In this document: in pieces, positions 1 to 7,138 of the stretch
How the letters are laid out: each line of letters opens with the position of its first letter
Position numbering within the stretch: position 1 is the stretch's first letter
DNA from: Candidatus Omnitrophota bacterium
Lineage (GTDB): Bacteria; Omnitrophota; Gorgyraeia; 2-01-FULL-45-10
Reading direction: 5' to 3'
Length of the DNA stretch: 28,271 bases
Assembly (NCBI GenBank): GCA_030695725.1
Contig: JAUYPN010000059.1
Span: 1-28,271, forward strand
Translations under genes and position numbers: made by a program
The notes under the pieces: model-generated
The model's input: only the letters and a program-made list of their open reading frames with translations
The model's database searches: none
What the model was told of the DNA's origin: nothing

Positions 1-2
1 AC

Positions 3-83
3 GAGGTGCCTGAGATAATAGCGGTGTCTATTATCTCCGGGAGCAGAGATTACCTTGATTGGATAAACAAGGCTATTGTATAG
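3..83 (+). CDS. C-terminal end of an unidentified protein (cut by window start)
   Basis: One frame stays open from the window edge to a TAG at 81-83. It encodes 26 residues ending in YLDWINKAIV. The other two forward frames stop within the first 20 bases. The fragment is too short to name the family, and its main use is to show that the tRNA gene follows a co-directional protein gene after about 30 bases. A candidate tRNA promoter overlaps the end of this frame. Confidence 0.45.
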   Translation, partial: EVPEIIAVSIISGSRDYLDWINKAIV

Positions 84-84
84 T
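55..84 (+). promoter_or_regulatory. Candidate promoter for tRNA-Ala
   Basis: TTGATT (55-60) and TATAGT (79-84) are 18 bases apart and would start transcription near base 91, about 24 bases before the tRNA. Both boxes match sigma-70 consensus at 4-5 of 6 positions. The promoter sits on the end of the preceding reading frame. Confidence 0.4.
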
Positions 85-114
85 GCTTCGAGTCGTTTCA
101 AATAACAAAAATTT

Positions 115-190
115 GGGGCAGTAGCTCAGCTGGAAGAGCACCACGTTCGCAACGTGGGGGCCGAGGGTTCGAGTCCCTTCTGCTCCACCA
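115..190 (+). tRNA. tRNA-Ala (anticodon CGC)
   Basis: The sequence folds as a complete cloverleaf. A 7-bp acceptor stem pairs GGGGCAG with CTGCTCC. The D arm contains GCTCAGCTGG. The anticodon stem CCACG/CGTGG closes the loop TTCGCAA, giving anticodon CGC (codon GCG). The T arm is GAGGG-TTCGAGT-CCCTT. The third base pair is G-U (G3:U70), the classic alanine identity element, and the discriminator base is A. The CCA tail is encoded (188-190). Only 11 bases separate the tRNA from the next start codon, so the two are probably on one transcript. Confidence 0.95.
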
Positions 191-201
191 AGTTTTGCCG
201 C

Positions 202-1737
202 ATGAAAATAAGATATATAACTTCGATATTGCTTTTCGTTATCTTCGCAATTACAGCTGCGGCCGCTGCGGAGACGAAAGAGGCGGATCTTGCCGGAAGC
301 TGGTATCCCGCCTCGAAGACGCAGTTAGAGAGTCAGCTCAAATCCTACCTCGACGCCGCGAAGACCGAAGAGATAGACGGAAAGATCCTCGCCATTATCG
401 TGCCGCACGCCGGATATGATTATTCCGGGCCAGTCGCCGCCTACGGATACAAAGCGGTTGAGAACACAGGGATAAAGACCGTTATCATTCTGGGATTCAG
501 CCACAGAAAATATCTCGACGGTGTATCTGTCTATGGCGGAGATTCCTGGAGGACGCCTTTGGGCGAGGTCGCTGTGGATACGGCTATAGCAGGGAAGATA
601 ATCTCGTCCAACCCGCGGTTCAGGTTCCAGAAAGAATTATTTGAAGAAGAGAACTCCGTCGAGATGCAGGTGCCGTTTGTGCAGATGGCTTTGGGGGAAA
701 AGGGGACAGTCCCCTTTGGGGACAGTCCCCTTTTCCCTAAGATCGTGCCGATCGCTTTCGGCAGCCGGAATTACAGCGACGCCCAGGCGCTGGCAAAGGT
801 TATTGCCGATCTGATAAAAGACAGAAGCGATTGTCTCATAGCGGCATCTACGGATCTTTCGCATTATCATTCTTATCAGGAGGCGAACTCGATAGACAAC
901 CACACAATACAGCTGCTCGATAAATTAAACGCGAAAGAGCTCTACGAGGAAGCAAAAATGGGTGTCTGCGAGATCTGCGGGATGATGCCTGTCGTAACAT
1001 CTTTACTTGTGGCGGAAACGTTGGGTTATGGTAAAATAAAGACGTTGAAATATGCCAATTCGGGTGATATAACAGGTGATAAGGCGAAAGTCGTGGGGTA
1101 CGTGAGCGCAGTGATTTATAAGGATGAGATTGCTTCGGCCGCTTCGCGGCCTCGCAATGACGTGGCGCAGAAAGTTGAATCGAATATGCTCAACGACGTT
1201 CAGAGAAAAAGATTGCTACAGATCGCGAGAGAATCGATCACAAGCTACGTCAGGGACGGAAAACGTAAATCATTCATTGAGAAAGACCTCGTACTGAATC
1301 AGCCAATGGGAGCCTTCGTGACTCTACATGAAGCGGGCGAATTGCGCGGATGCATCGGCAATATGGCCGGCCAGGGCCCGCTGTACAAGACGATAGCGGA
1401 TATGGCCATAGAAGCGGCGACGGGGGATCCCCGCTTTCAAAAGTTATCAACGGCTGAGATCGATAAGATAGTCTTAGAAATATCGGTGCTGTCGCCGTTA
1501 CAGAGAGTGAAGAGCGCCGACGAGATAAAGATCCCGGGTCACGGAGTGATCGTCAAGAGCGGATTCAATAGCGGCGTCTATCTGCCGCAGGTGGCTACAG
1601 AGACCGAATGGAGCAAAGAAGAGTTCTTAACGAGCCTTTGCGCTCAAAAGGCGGGCTTGAAACCGGATGCATGGAAGAATCCGTCTACGGAGATATATAT
1701 ATTTACGGCCGAGGTTTTCGGCGAAGGGGGAAAATAA
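202..1737 (+). CDS. Exported AmmeMemoRadiSam protein B-A fusion (Memo + AMMECR1)
   Basis: The protein has 511 residues. Residues 1-22 look like a signal peptide: MKIRY, a hydrophobic stretch, then several Ala. A Memo-like domain (about 28-315) shows SWYP near 34, HAGY near 68, a GFSH motif near 98, an ENSVEMQVP motif near 152 and CGMMP, which match the conserved His/Cys positions of the Memo family. An AMMECR1 domain (about 331-505) carries its hallmark LRGCIG at 381-386. In many prokaryotes these are separate proteins B and A of the AmmeMemoRadiSam system, whose third partner is a radical SAM enzyme not present here. The biochemical role of the system is poorly known. The ATG at 202 was chosen because an upstream in-frame GTG lies inside the tRNA. 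No Shine-Dalgarno sequence precedes 202. Two unrelated palindromic repeats are translated in frame, one within the Memo domain (695-737) and one between the two domains (1129-1158). Confidence 0.88.
   Translation: MKIRYITSILLFVIFAITAAAAAETKEADLAGSWYPASKTQLESQLKSYLDAAKTEEIDGKILAIIVPHAGYDYSGPVAAYGYKAVENTGIKTVIILGFSHRKYLDGVSVYGGDSWRTPLGEVAVDTAIAGKIISSNPRFRFQKELFEEENSVEMQVPFVQMALGEKGTVPFGDSPLFPKIVPIAFGSRNYSDAQALAKVIADLIKDRSDCLIAASTDLSHYHSYQEANSIDNHTIQLLDKLNAKELYEEAKMGVCEICGMMPVVTSLLVAETLGYGKIKTLKYANSGDITGDKAKVVGYVSAVIYKDEIASAASRPRNDVAQKVESNMLNDVQRKRLLQIARESITSYVRDGKRKSFIEKDLVLNQPMGAFVTLHEAGELRGCIGNMAGQGPLYKTIADMAIEAATGDPRFQKLSTAEIDKIVLEISVLSPLQRVKSADEIKIPGHGVIVKSGFNSGVYLPQVATETEWSKEEFLTSLCAQKAGLKPDAWKNPSTEIYIFTAEVFGEGGK
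695..737. repeat. In-frame palindromic repeat in the Memo domain (GGGGACAGTCCCC type)
   Basis: Two 20-base arms, 695-714 and 718-737, flank the loop TTT and are complementary at 19 of 20 positions. Each arm itself contains the smaller palindrome GGGGACAGTCCCC. The element is read in frame as about 15 residues (GEKGTVPFGDSPLFP) between VQMAL and KIVPI, where other Memo proteins need only a short loop (family knowledge). This looks like insertion of a mobile short repeat into a tolerant surface loop. Confidence 0.85.
1129..1158. repeat. In-frame palindromic repeat between Memo and AMMECR1 domains
   Basis: ATTGC (1129-1133) pairs with GCAAT (1154-1158), and GGCCGC pairs with GCGGCC inside. The flanks GAG...GACG fit the widespread intergenic repeat of the type GAGATTGCTTCG...CGCAATGACG found in many bacterial genomes. 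Here it is translated in frame as DEIASAASRPRNDVA and forms the inter-domain linker of the fusion protein. Confidence 0.8.
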
Positions 1738-1738
1738 T

Positions 1739-2665
1739 ATGGGGAATAAGAAGTTTATCATAGGCATTATTATTTTGATCGCATTAGTGGGGCTTATTCT
1801 GTTCGCTAAGGCTATTGCTCCGAAAGCAAAGACCGGCAAAGCTCCTTTGACAACTCAAGTTAAGAAGGGCACGAAGAAAGCTCCGGCGAAAAAAGTTATC
1901 TCAAAGGGCAAGGGCGCCCTCACGGTGAGAATAATCAATTCAAAGAATGTGGAAATACCGATGAGAATAAGGGCATTCAGGGCCATAGACTCCAGGTCCA
2001 GCGTTTACATGACGTCATCCGTGGGAGGCAGGACGCAGGAAGTTATGCCCGGGACATACGATATCGAATTGGATACCGTTCCACAGAAGATATTTAAACT
2101 TGTTAAGGTTGCCGAAGGAAAAGAGACCATTGAGGACCTGGGCTGCGTGACGGGCTCTATCACCATAAGGACATTGAATGCCAAGAAGACGGCCGCATAT
2201 TATCCCGTAAGAATACTCTATTCCAATACCAGCGAGATGGTCACCGCATACATGACCAACAAGACTATGGAGATAGTGCCGGGCCATTACGACATAGAGA
2301 TAGGCACTTCACCCAGGCTGTATAAAAAAGATGTTAAAGTGGCGGCCGGCAAGGAAGCGATCGTAGATATGGGATGTGTGGTGGGGTCTCTTACGGTGAA
2401 GACCACGGATGAGAACGGTAAAAATGTCCGTTCGAATGTGAGGATAACGAAGTCGGGCACAAATGAGATCGTGAGCTCTACTACGTCGAACAAGCCTATC
2501 GACCTCGGTAAGGGGACATACAACATAGAGGTTCTTTCAAATCCAAAACAGTCCAAAAAAGATGTTAAAGTGAATACCGGAGAAGAGCTGGTGACGGAGT
2601 TCACCGTGGGTGCTCCAATAGTGCTGCAGAAACCTGCCAAGCCCGCCGCCAGGATAAAACAGTAG
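1739..2665 (+). CDS. Membrane-anchored protein with three tandem beta-rich repeats, unknown function
   Basis: The protein has 308 residues. Residues 5-25 form one hydrophobic segment after MGNKK, followed by a Lys/Ala/Pro-rich stretch. Three tandem units of about 78 residues then begin at residues 59, 139 and 216 (GALTVRII, GSITIRTL, GSLTVKTT). Each unit shares the pattern G-S-L-T-V-R..., a PGTYDIE-like strand (PGTYDIEL, PGHYDIEI, KGTYNIEV) and a K-D-V-K-V-A-A-G-K-E ending. This suggests repeated beta-sandwich domains of the PEGA or carboxypeptidase-regulatory kind, exposed outside the cytoplasmic membrane. The start overlaps the G-rich region AGGGGG just after the previous stop, so the gene is probably translated with the Memo fusion. 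No enzymatic motif is visible and no specific function is claimed. Confidence 0.75.
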   Translation: MGNKKFIIGIIILIALVGLILFAKAIAPKAKTGKAPLTTQVKKGTKKAPAKKVISKGKGALTVRIINSKNVEIPMRIRAFRAIDSRSSVYMTSSVGGRTQEVMPGTYDIELDTVPQKIFKLVKVAEGKETIEDLGCVTGSITIRTLNAKKTAAYYPVRILYSNTSEMVTAYMTNKTMEIVPGHYDIEIGTSPRLYKKDVKVAAGKEAIVDMGCVVGSLTVKTTDENGKNVRSNVRITKSGTNEIVSSTTSNKPIDLGKGTYNIEVLSNPKQSKKDVKVNTGEELVTEFTVGAPIVLQKPAKPAARIKQ

Positions 2666-2671
2666 TTCCTG

Positions 2672-3400
2672 ATGTCGCGCTTCTTCGTACCAAAAGAGTT
2701 TGTAAAGGCCGACAGTATATATATCACTGGACTTGAGGCGCACCACATCCTCGATGTGATGCGCCTTAAAGTTTCAGATGAAGTTGTGGTCTTCGACGGT
2801 ACCGGGAGAGAGTATACCGGTATAGTCAAAAAAGCGGATCGTAAATCGTTGGAGGTCAGGATAAAGAGCGCGCGCGAAGGCTCTGTCGGAAGAGGCCTCC
2901 TCATCACCCTTATACAAGCGATACCTAAAAAAGCCAAGATGGATTATATCGTCGAGAAAGCGACGGAGCTTGGCGTCCGGCGGATAATCCCGGTGACGAC
3001 GGAACGCACGATCCCCGAATGGAATGACGCAAAGAAGGCGGGCATAGCCGATCGATGGCGTAAGATCGCCAGGGAGGCGGCAAAGCAGTGCGGCAGGAGC
3101 GATATTCCGGAGGTAGAACCTATTACAGAGTTTAAAGAAGCCATCGTCGCGGGGGTGTGTGACTTGAAGCTTATCGCCGCCCTGAGCGATAAGGCCGTAA
3201 AACTGAAAGAGGCCCTTAAGAATAGCATCGGCAAAAGAATAGCGGTGGCCATAGGGCCTGAGGGGGATTTTACCCCGGAAGAGACCGAGAGCGCCCTAAA
3301 AGCGAGTTTCAAGATAGTCAGCCTGGGGCCGCGGGTTTTGAAGAGCGATACCGCGGGATTGGCGGCATTATCGATGATAAACTATGAACGTGAAAACTGA
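2672..3400 (+). CDS. rsmE: 16S rRNA (uracil-1498-N3)-methyltransferase RsmE
   Basis: The protein has 242 residues, the usual size for RsmE. The N-terminal part (FVPKEFV...HHILDVMRLK, with FDGTGREYTG) matches the family's PUA-like RNA-binding domain. The C-terminal part is the SPOUT methyltransferase core, with KATELGVRRI, IGPEGDFTPEE near 193-203 and LGPRVLKSDTA, which form the SAM-binding trefoil knot. It methylates U1498 in the decoding centre of 16S rRNA in the cytoplasm. The start lies six bases after the previous stop without a clear Shine-Dalgarno sequence. The end overlaps a possible upstream start of mtaB. Confidence 0.93.
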   Translation: MSRFFVPKEFVKADSIYITGLEAHHILDVMRLKVSDEVVVFDGTGREYTGIVKKADRKSLEVRIKSAREGSVGRGLLITLIQAIPKKAKMDYIVEKATELGVRRIIPVTTERTIPEWNDAKKAGIADRWRKIAREAAKQCGRSDIPEVEPITEFKEAIVAGVCDLKLIAALSDKAVKLKEALKNSIGKRIAVAIGPEGDFTPEETESALKASFKIVSLGPRVLKSDTAGLAALSMINYEREN

Positions 3401-3401
3401 T

Positions 3402-4766
3402 ATGAACCGCAGATTCTTCATAAAGACGCTCGGCTGCAAGGTCAACCAATATGAGTCGCAGGCGATCAGGGAGCTCCTGATCAACGCCGGTTTCAGGGAG
3501 TGCCTTGCGAAAGAGACGGCGGATCTTTATATACTGAACACGTGCACGGTTACGCACAAGGCGGACAGCGAATCGCGCCACTGGGCGGGCATGTTCCATA
3601 AGACGAACCCGAAAGCGAAGATAATTTTGACCGGTTGCGCTGTCGAGAAGAACGCCGGCGCTTTTTCATTCCTGCCCGGCGTATCCAATATCATCAAAAA
3701 TGACGACAAAATAAATATAGCCGATATACTAACGAATCACGAATCACGCCTCCGGCCCTACGGGCCGATAGGCCCGGAGGGAACGGCGGACGAAAAACCG
3801 CATCGCTTTCTCAGCATCTCCGACTTCAAGGATCACACAAAAGCCTTCGTGAAGATACAGGACGGATGCGCCGGCGCCTGCTCCTACTGCAAGGTGCCTT
3901 ACGTCAGGGGCTCCTCGATATCGAGGCCGCTGCATGATATAGTCGAAGAGGTGACAACACTCGTCTCCAAAGGCTTTGAGGAGATAGTGCTCACGGGGAT
4001 ATGCCTTGGCGCATGGGGCGGTGACCTGGCCCAGATGGCGAGCATAGTTGACGTCCTGAAAGCTCTTTGCGGGATACCGGGCACTTTCAGGATCAGGTTA
4101 AGCTCGATCGAGCCAAAGTACGTAACGGATGAATTGATAGACTACATGTCCCAAAACCGGAAGATATGCAAACACCTACATATACCCATACAGTCCGGGG
4201 ATGATGAGGTATTGAGCAGGATGAACAGGCCTTACACAGCTGACTATATAAGAGGTCTCGCCGCCGGGATAAAAAGAAAGATAGCGGGTGTGGGTATAAC
4301 CACCGATGTGCTGATAGGTTTTCCGGGGGAGGCCGATGTAAATTTCAGGAACACGTTAAACCTTATAAAAGAGATACTCCCTGTAAAGACGCATATATTT
4401 CCTTTCAGTAAAAGGGACGGGACGGCCGCCTCTGCCATGACAGATATTGTGCCGGAGTATGAGATTAAAAAGAGGTTCCAGAGCATGAAGATAGCCGCCA
4501 TTACGGTATCTTACCTTTACAGAGAAGGCTTCCTGAAGCAGTTAGTGGATGTGCTGGTCGAATCTAAAAGAGAGAAGCATTCGGGCAGGCTCACGGGCTA
4601 TTCCGATAACTATATAAAGGTGATATTTGACGGGCCGGACAGCATTATGGGGAAGATAGTTTCCGTTAGGATAGAGGAACTGAATCTGTCGTATACTCTG
4701 GGATCTTATGTGGAATTGGATAAGATTCCTTACAAGGGATTGCTGAAAAAGTCCGTTTTTCAGTAA
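3402..4766 (+). CDS. mtaB: tRNA t6A37 methylthiotransferase MtaB
   Basis: The protein has 454 residues and belongs to the MiaB/MtaB radical SAM methylthiotransferases. The N-terminal UPF0004 domain has three cluster cysteines, in TLGCKVNQYES (about 12), LNTCTVT (about 47) and LTGCAVE (about 80). The start LGCKVNQYES is typical of MtaB rather than MiaB. The radical SAM CxxxCxxC is DGCAGACSYCK (about 154-162), followed by a C-terminal TRAM region. It adds a methylthio group to t6A37 of tRNAs that decode ANN codons. The ATG at 3402 is two bases after the rsmE stop, and an alternative ATG at 3384 would overlap rsmE. An insert of about 20 residues rich in Gly/Pro/Arg between the first two domains comes from a palindromic repeat (3729-3784). 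A strong hairpin covers the stop codon. Confidence 0.9.
   Translation: MNRRFFIKTLGCKVNQYESQAIRELLINAGFRECLAKETADLYILNTCTVTHKADSESRHWAGMFHKTNPKAKIILTGCAVEKNAGAFSFLPGVSNIIKNDDKINIADILTNHESRLRPYGPIGPEGTADEKPHRFLSISDFKDHTKAFVKIQDGCAGACSYCKVPYVRGSSISRPLHDIVEEVTTLVSKGFEEIVLTGICLGAWGGDLAQMASIVDVLKALCGIPGTFRIRLSSIEPKYVTDELIDYMSQNRKICKHLHIPIQSGDDEVLSRMNRPYTADYIRGLAAGIKRKIAGVGITTDVLIGFPGEADVNFRNTLNLIKEILPVKTHIFPFSKRDGTAASAMTDIVPEYEIKKRFQSMKIAAITVSYLYREGFLKQLVDVLVESKREKHSGRLTGYSDNYIKVIFDGPDSIMGKIVSVRIEELNLSYTLGSYVELDKIPYKGLLKKSVFQ
3749..3780. repeat. In-frame GC-rich palindromic repeat in mtaB, preceded by a 7-bp tandem repeat
   Basis: CCTCCGG...CCGGAGG arms enclose smaller GGCCC/GGGCC pairs, so more than one hairpin is possible. 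Just upstream, CGAATCACGAATCACG (3732-3747) is a 7-base tandem repeat. Together they are translated as NHESRLRPYGPIGPEGTADE, directly before the conserved KAFVKIQDGC. This segment lies between the UPF0004 and radical SAM domains, a place where length varies in the family. Confidence 0.7.
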
Positions 4767-4770
4767 TCCC
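4736..4770 (+). terminator. Stem-loop over the mtaB stop codon
   Basis: The 15-base arms 4736-4750 and 4756-4770 pair completely, counting one G-U, around the loop GTCCG. The mtaB stop codon TAA lies in the right arm. The stem is followed by TACAAAAAAAC rather than a T run, so it is not a standard intrinsic terminator. It may still mark the operon end or protect the 3' end. A new promoter starts 12 bases downstream. Confidence 0.5.
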
Positions 4771-4781
4771 TACAAAAAAAC

Positions 4782-4809
4782 TTGACAAAGTTATTTTTGA
4801 AGCTACAAT
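4782..4809 (+). promoter_or_regulatory. Promoter of the fab-acd-etf gene cluster
   Basis: A perfect -35 box TTGACA (4782-4787) lies 16 bases from TACAAT (4804-4809), with an AT-rich spacer. The predicted start is near 4816, leaving a leader of about 25 bases with AAAGG before the fabG ATG. The boundary with mtaB is supported by the hairpin just upstream. Confidence 0.75.
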
Positions 4810-4840
4810 AGCTCAAGGCAAAAAAGAGAAAGGCAGTTTT

Positions 4841-5581
4841 ATGATATTGAAAGACAAGATAGCGATTATTACGGGCGGTGCCAGAGGCATAGGCAGGGAG
4901 ATAGCTCTCGTCTTTGCCGGGGAGGGGGCTTCCTTAAGCCTGTGCGACGTCAACCCCGATGCCCTTGCCGTGACCCAAAAGGAGATAGAGGCGCTTGGCC
5001 GCCAGTGCATGACGGCCGTGGTGGATGTGACAAAGTCCGACCAGGTCGATTCATTCGTCCAAAAAACCCTTGACAAATTCAACAAAATCGATATACTTGT
5101 AAACAATGCTGGCATAACAAAAGACACGCTCCTTGTCAGGATGTCGGAAACGGACTGGGACGCGGTCTTAAGCGTCAATCTTAAGGGCGCTTTCCTGTGC
5201 GCCAAAGCCGTTTCGAAGGTCATGATGAAGCAGAGGGATGGCAGGATAGTCAACATGGCCTCGATAATCGGGATAGTGGGTAACGCGGGCCAGGCGAATT
5301 ACGCCGCTTCCAAAGGCGGCCTGATAGCCCTGACAAAATCGATTGCCAAAGAGCTCGCGTCAAGGAATGTAAGGGCAAACGCTATAGCCCCGGGCTTTAT
5401 ACAGACAGATATGACAGCAAAATTACCGGAAAACGTGAAGAGCGAGATGCTAAAACAGATCCCGATGTCAAAGCTCGGGACTGCTAACGATGTGGCGAAT
5501 CTCGCTTTATTTTTGGTTAGTGACGATTCCGCCTATATAACCGGGCAGGTCATAACGGTTGACGGCGGAATGGTAATGTAA
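4841..5581 (+). CDS. fabG: 3-oxoacyl-[ACP] reductase FabG
   Basis: The protein has 246 residues, the normal FabG length. It is a classical short-chain dehydrogenase with the nucleotide-binding motif TGGARGIG near 11-18, NNAG near 89, the catalytic triad Ser141-Tyr154-Lys158 (in YAASK), and a C-terminal TGQVITVDGGM. It reduces 3-ketoacyl-ACP with NADPH in the cytoplasmic type II fatty acid elongation cycle. It is the first gene after the promoter and is followed closely by acpP and fabF, which supports FabG over other SDR reductases. Confidence 0.93.
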   Translation: MILKDKIAIITGGARGIGREIALVFAGEGASLSLCDVNPDALAVTQKEIEALGRQCMTAVVDVTKSDQVDSFVQKTLDKFNKIDILVNNAGITKDTLLVRMSETDWDAVLSVNLKGAFLCAKAVSKVMMKQRDGRIVNMASIIGIVGNAGQANYAASKGGLIALTKSIAKELASRNVRANAIAPGFIQTDMTAKLPENVKSEMLKQIPMSKLGTANDVANLALFLVSDDSAYITGQVITVDGGMVM

Positions 5582-5594
5582 AAAAGGGGGTAAA

Positions 5595-5834
5595 ATGGCA
5601 GTATCTCAGGATAAGGTCAGGCAGATCATCGCGGAGCAGCTCGGAGTTAAAAAGGAAGAAGTAACGGATGGCGCGAAGTTCGTAGATGATTTAGGGGCAG
5701 ACTCATTGGATACGGTTGAGCTCGTAATGGCGTTGGAAGAAGAGTTCGGAGTGGAGATACCGGATGAAGATGCCGAAAAGCTCGCGACTGTCGGAGACGC
5801 TCTGAGATATATCGAAGAGAAAGCCGGCAAGTAA
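5595..5834 (+). CDS. acpP: Acyl carrier protein
   Basis: This is a 79-residue acidic protein with the conserved GADSLDTVELVMALEEEF motif. Ser37 in DSL is the site for 4'-phosphopantetheine attachment. It carries growing acyl chains between FabG, FabF and the other cycle enzymes. AAGGGGG just upstream of the ATG is a strong ribosome binding site, as expected for a very abundant protein. It lies 13 bases after fabG and 9 bases before fabF. Confidence 0.96.
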   Translation: MAVSQDKVRQIIAEQLGVKKEEVTDGAKFVDDLGADSLDTVELVMALEEEFGVEIPDEDAEKLATVGDALRYIEEKAGK

Positions 5835-5843
5835 AGTTCTCTG

Positions 5844-7100
5844 ATGCTTAAGAAAAGACGTGTTGTCGTCACGGGGCTTGGAACAGTAAGCCCGATCGGC
5901 TGCACCATTGATAAGTTCTGGAGTTCCCTCCTTGAAGGCAAGAGCGGCGTAAGGCGGCTAACTCGTTTTGATCCCACCTATTACACCTGTAAAATAGGGG
6001 CCGAGGTGATCGATTTTGATCCGTCCCCCTATCTTTCCGCCAAAGAGTTGAAGCGAATGGACAGGTTTGTCCAGTTCGCCGTCGTCAGCGCCAAGCTGGC
6101 TGTGCTCGATTCCAGGATAAACCTTGATAAGACGGACAGAAACAGGTTCGGAGTGCTTGTGGGCTCCGGCATAGGCGGGCTCCATACGGTAGAGGCCGAG
6201 CATAGGCAGTATATAGCATTAGGTCCCGAGAAGGGCCCCGCCAGGATATCCCCGTTCCTCATACCGATGTTGATCATAAATATGGCTTCCGGGCAGATCT
6301 CCATTACCATGGGCCTTAAGGGGCCGAATACCGCGGTCGGGACGGCCTGCGCCACCGGCAACCATTCCATAGGCGATGCTTTCAGGATAATCCAAAGGGA
6401 CGAGGCGGATATTATGGTATGCGGCGGAAGCGAGGCCGCCATCACAGTGATGGGTTTCGGAGGGTTCTGCGCCCTCAGGGCTGTGTCGCTCAGGAACGAT
6501 GACCCCGCGAGGGCGTCACGGCCGTTCGATAAGAATAGAGACGGTTTTGTCATGGGAGAAGGCTGCGGCGTGGTGATCCTGGAGGAATTGGAACACGCGC
6601 TTAAGAGGAATGCCAAAATATACTGCGAGATGGCAGGATATGGGATGAGCGGAGACGCTTATCATATGACCGCCCCGGACCCGCAGGGGGACGGCGGCGT
6701 GCGATGCATGAGAGCGTCGCTAAAAGATGCCGGAATGAAGCCGGAAGACGTGGATTATATAAACGCGCACGGAACGTCCACTATTTACAATGATAAGATA
6801 GAGACCCTTGCCATAAAGAAGGTCTTTGGCTCCCATGCCAAAAAACTGGCCGTGAGCTCCACAAAGAGCGTGATGGGGCATCTCCTGGGCGCTGCCGGCG
6901 GCGTAGAGATGATAGCATGCGCATTGGCTATAAGACATTCAATAATACCTCCCACCATCAATTATGAAACACCTGATCCTGACTGCGATCTCGATTATGT
7001 TCCGAATAAACCAAGGCACCATAAGATAAAAGTGGCGGCGTCAAATGCCCTCGGTTTCGGCGGACACAACGCGACTTTGATCGTAAAAAAGTACACTTAA
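5844..7100 (+). CDS. fabF: 3-oxoacyl-[ACP] synthase II FabF
   Basis: The protein has 418 residues. It is a thiolase-fold condensing enzyme with the Cys-His-His triad at Cys169 (in GTACATG), His309 (NAHGTST) and His346 (MGHLLGAAGG). The N terminus RRVVVTGLGTVSPIG and the Lys in STKSVMGH are typical. It elongates acyl-ACP with malonyl-ACP. The gene directly follows acpP. fabD, fabH and fabZ are not in this window. Confidence 0.95.
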   Translation: MLKKRRVVVTGLGTVSPIGCTIDKFWSSLLEGKSGVRRLTRFDPTYYTCKIGAEVIDFDPSPYLSAKELKRMDRFVQFAVVSAKLAVLDSRINLDKTDRNRFGVLVGSGIGGLHTVEAEHRQYIALGPEKGPARISPFLIPMLIINMASGQISITMGLKGPNTAVGTACATGNHSIGDAFRIIQRDEADIMVCGGSEAAITVMGFGGFCALRAVSLRNDDPARASRPFDKNRDGFVMGEGCGVVILEELEHALKRNAKIYCEMAGYGMSGDAYHMTAPDPQGDGGVRCMRASLKDAGMKPEDVDYINAHGTSTIYNDKIETLAIKKVFGSHAKKLAVSSTKSVMGHLLGAAGGVEMIACALAIRHSIIPPTINYETPDPDCDLDYVPNKPRHHKIKVAASNALGFGGHNATLIVKKYT

Positions 7101-7138
7101 AAAGCCCGCCTTGTATATAATAAAAAAGGAGACCATTT

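Noticed and set aside
154..201. GTG start extending the Memo gene into the tRNA
   Set aside because: These codons lie inside the anticodon and T arms of a complete tRNA-Ala, and the signal peptide begins at the ATG at 202.
2287..2937. 216-residue minus-strand frame
   Set aside because: It spans the antisense of two unrelated genes and their junction, with no recognisable motif.
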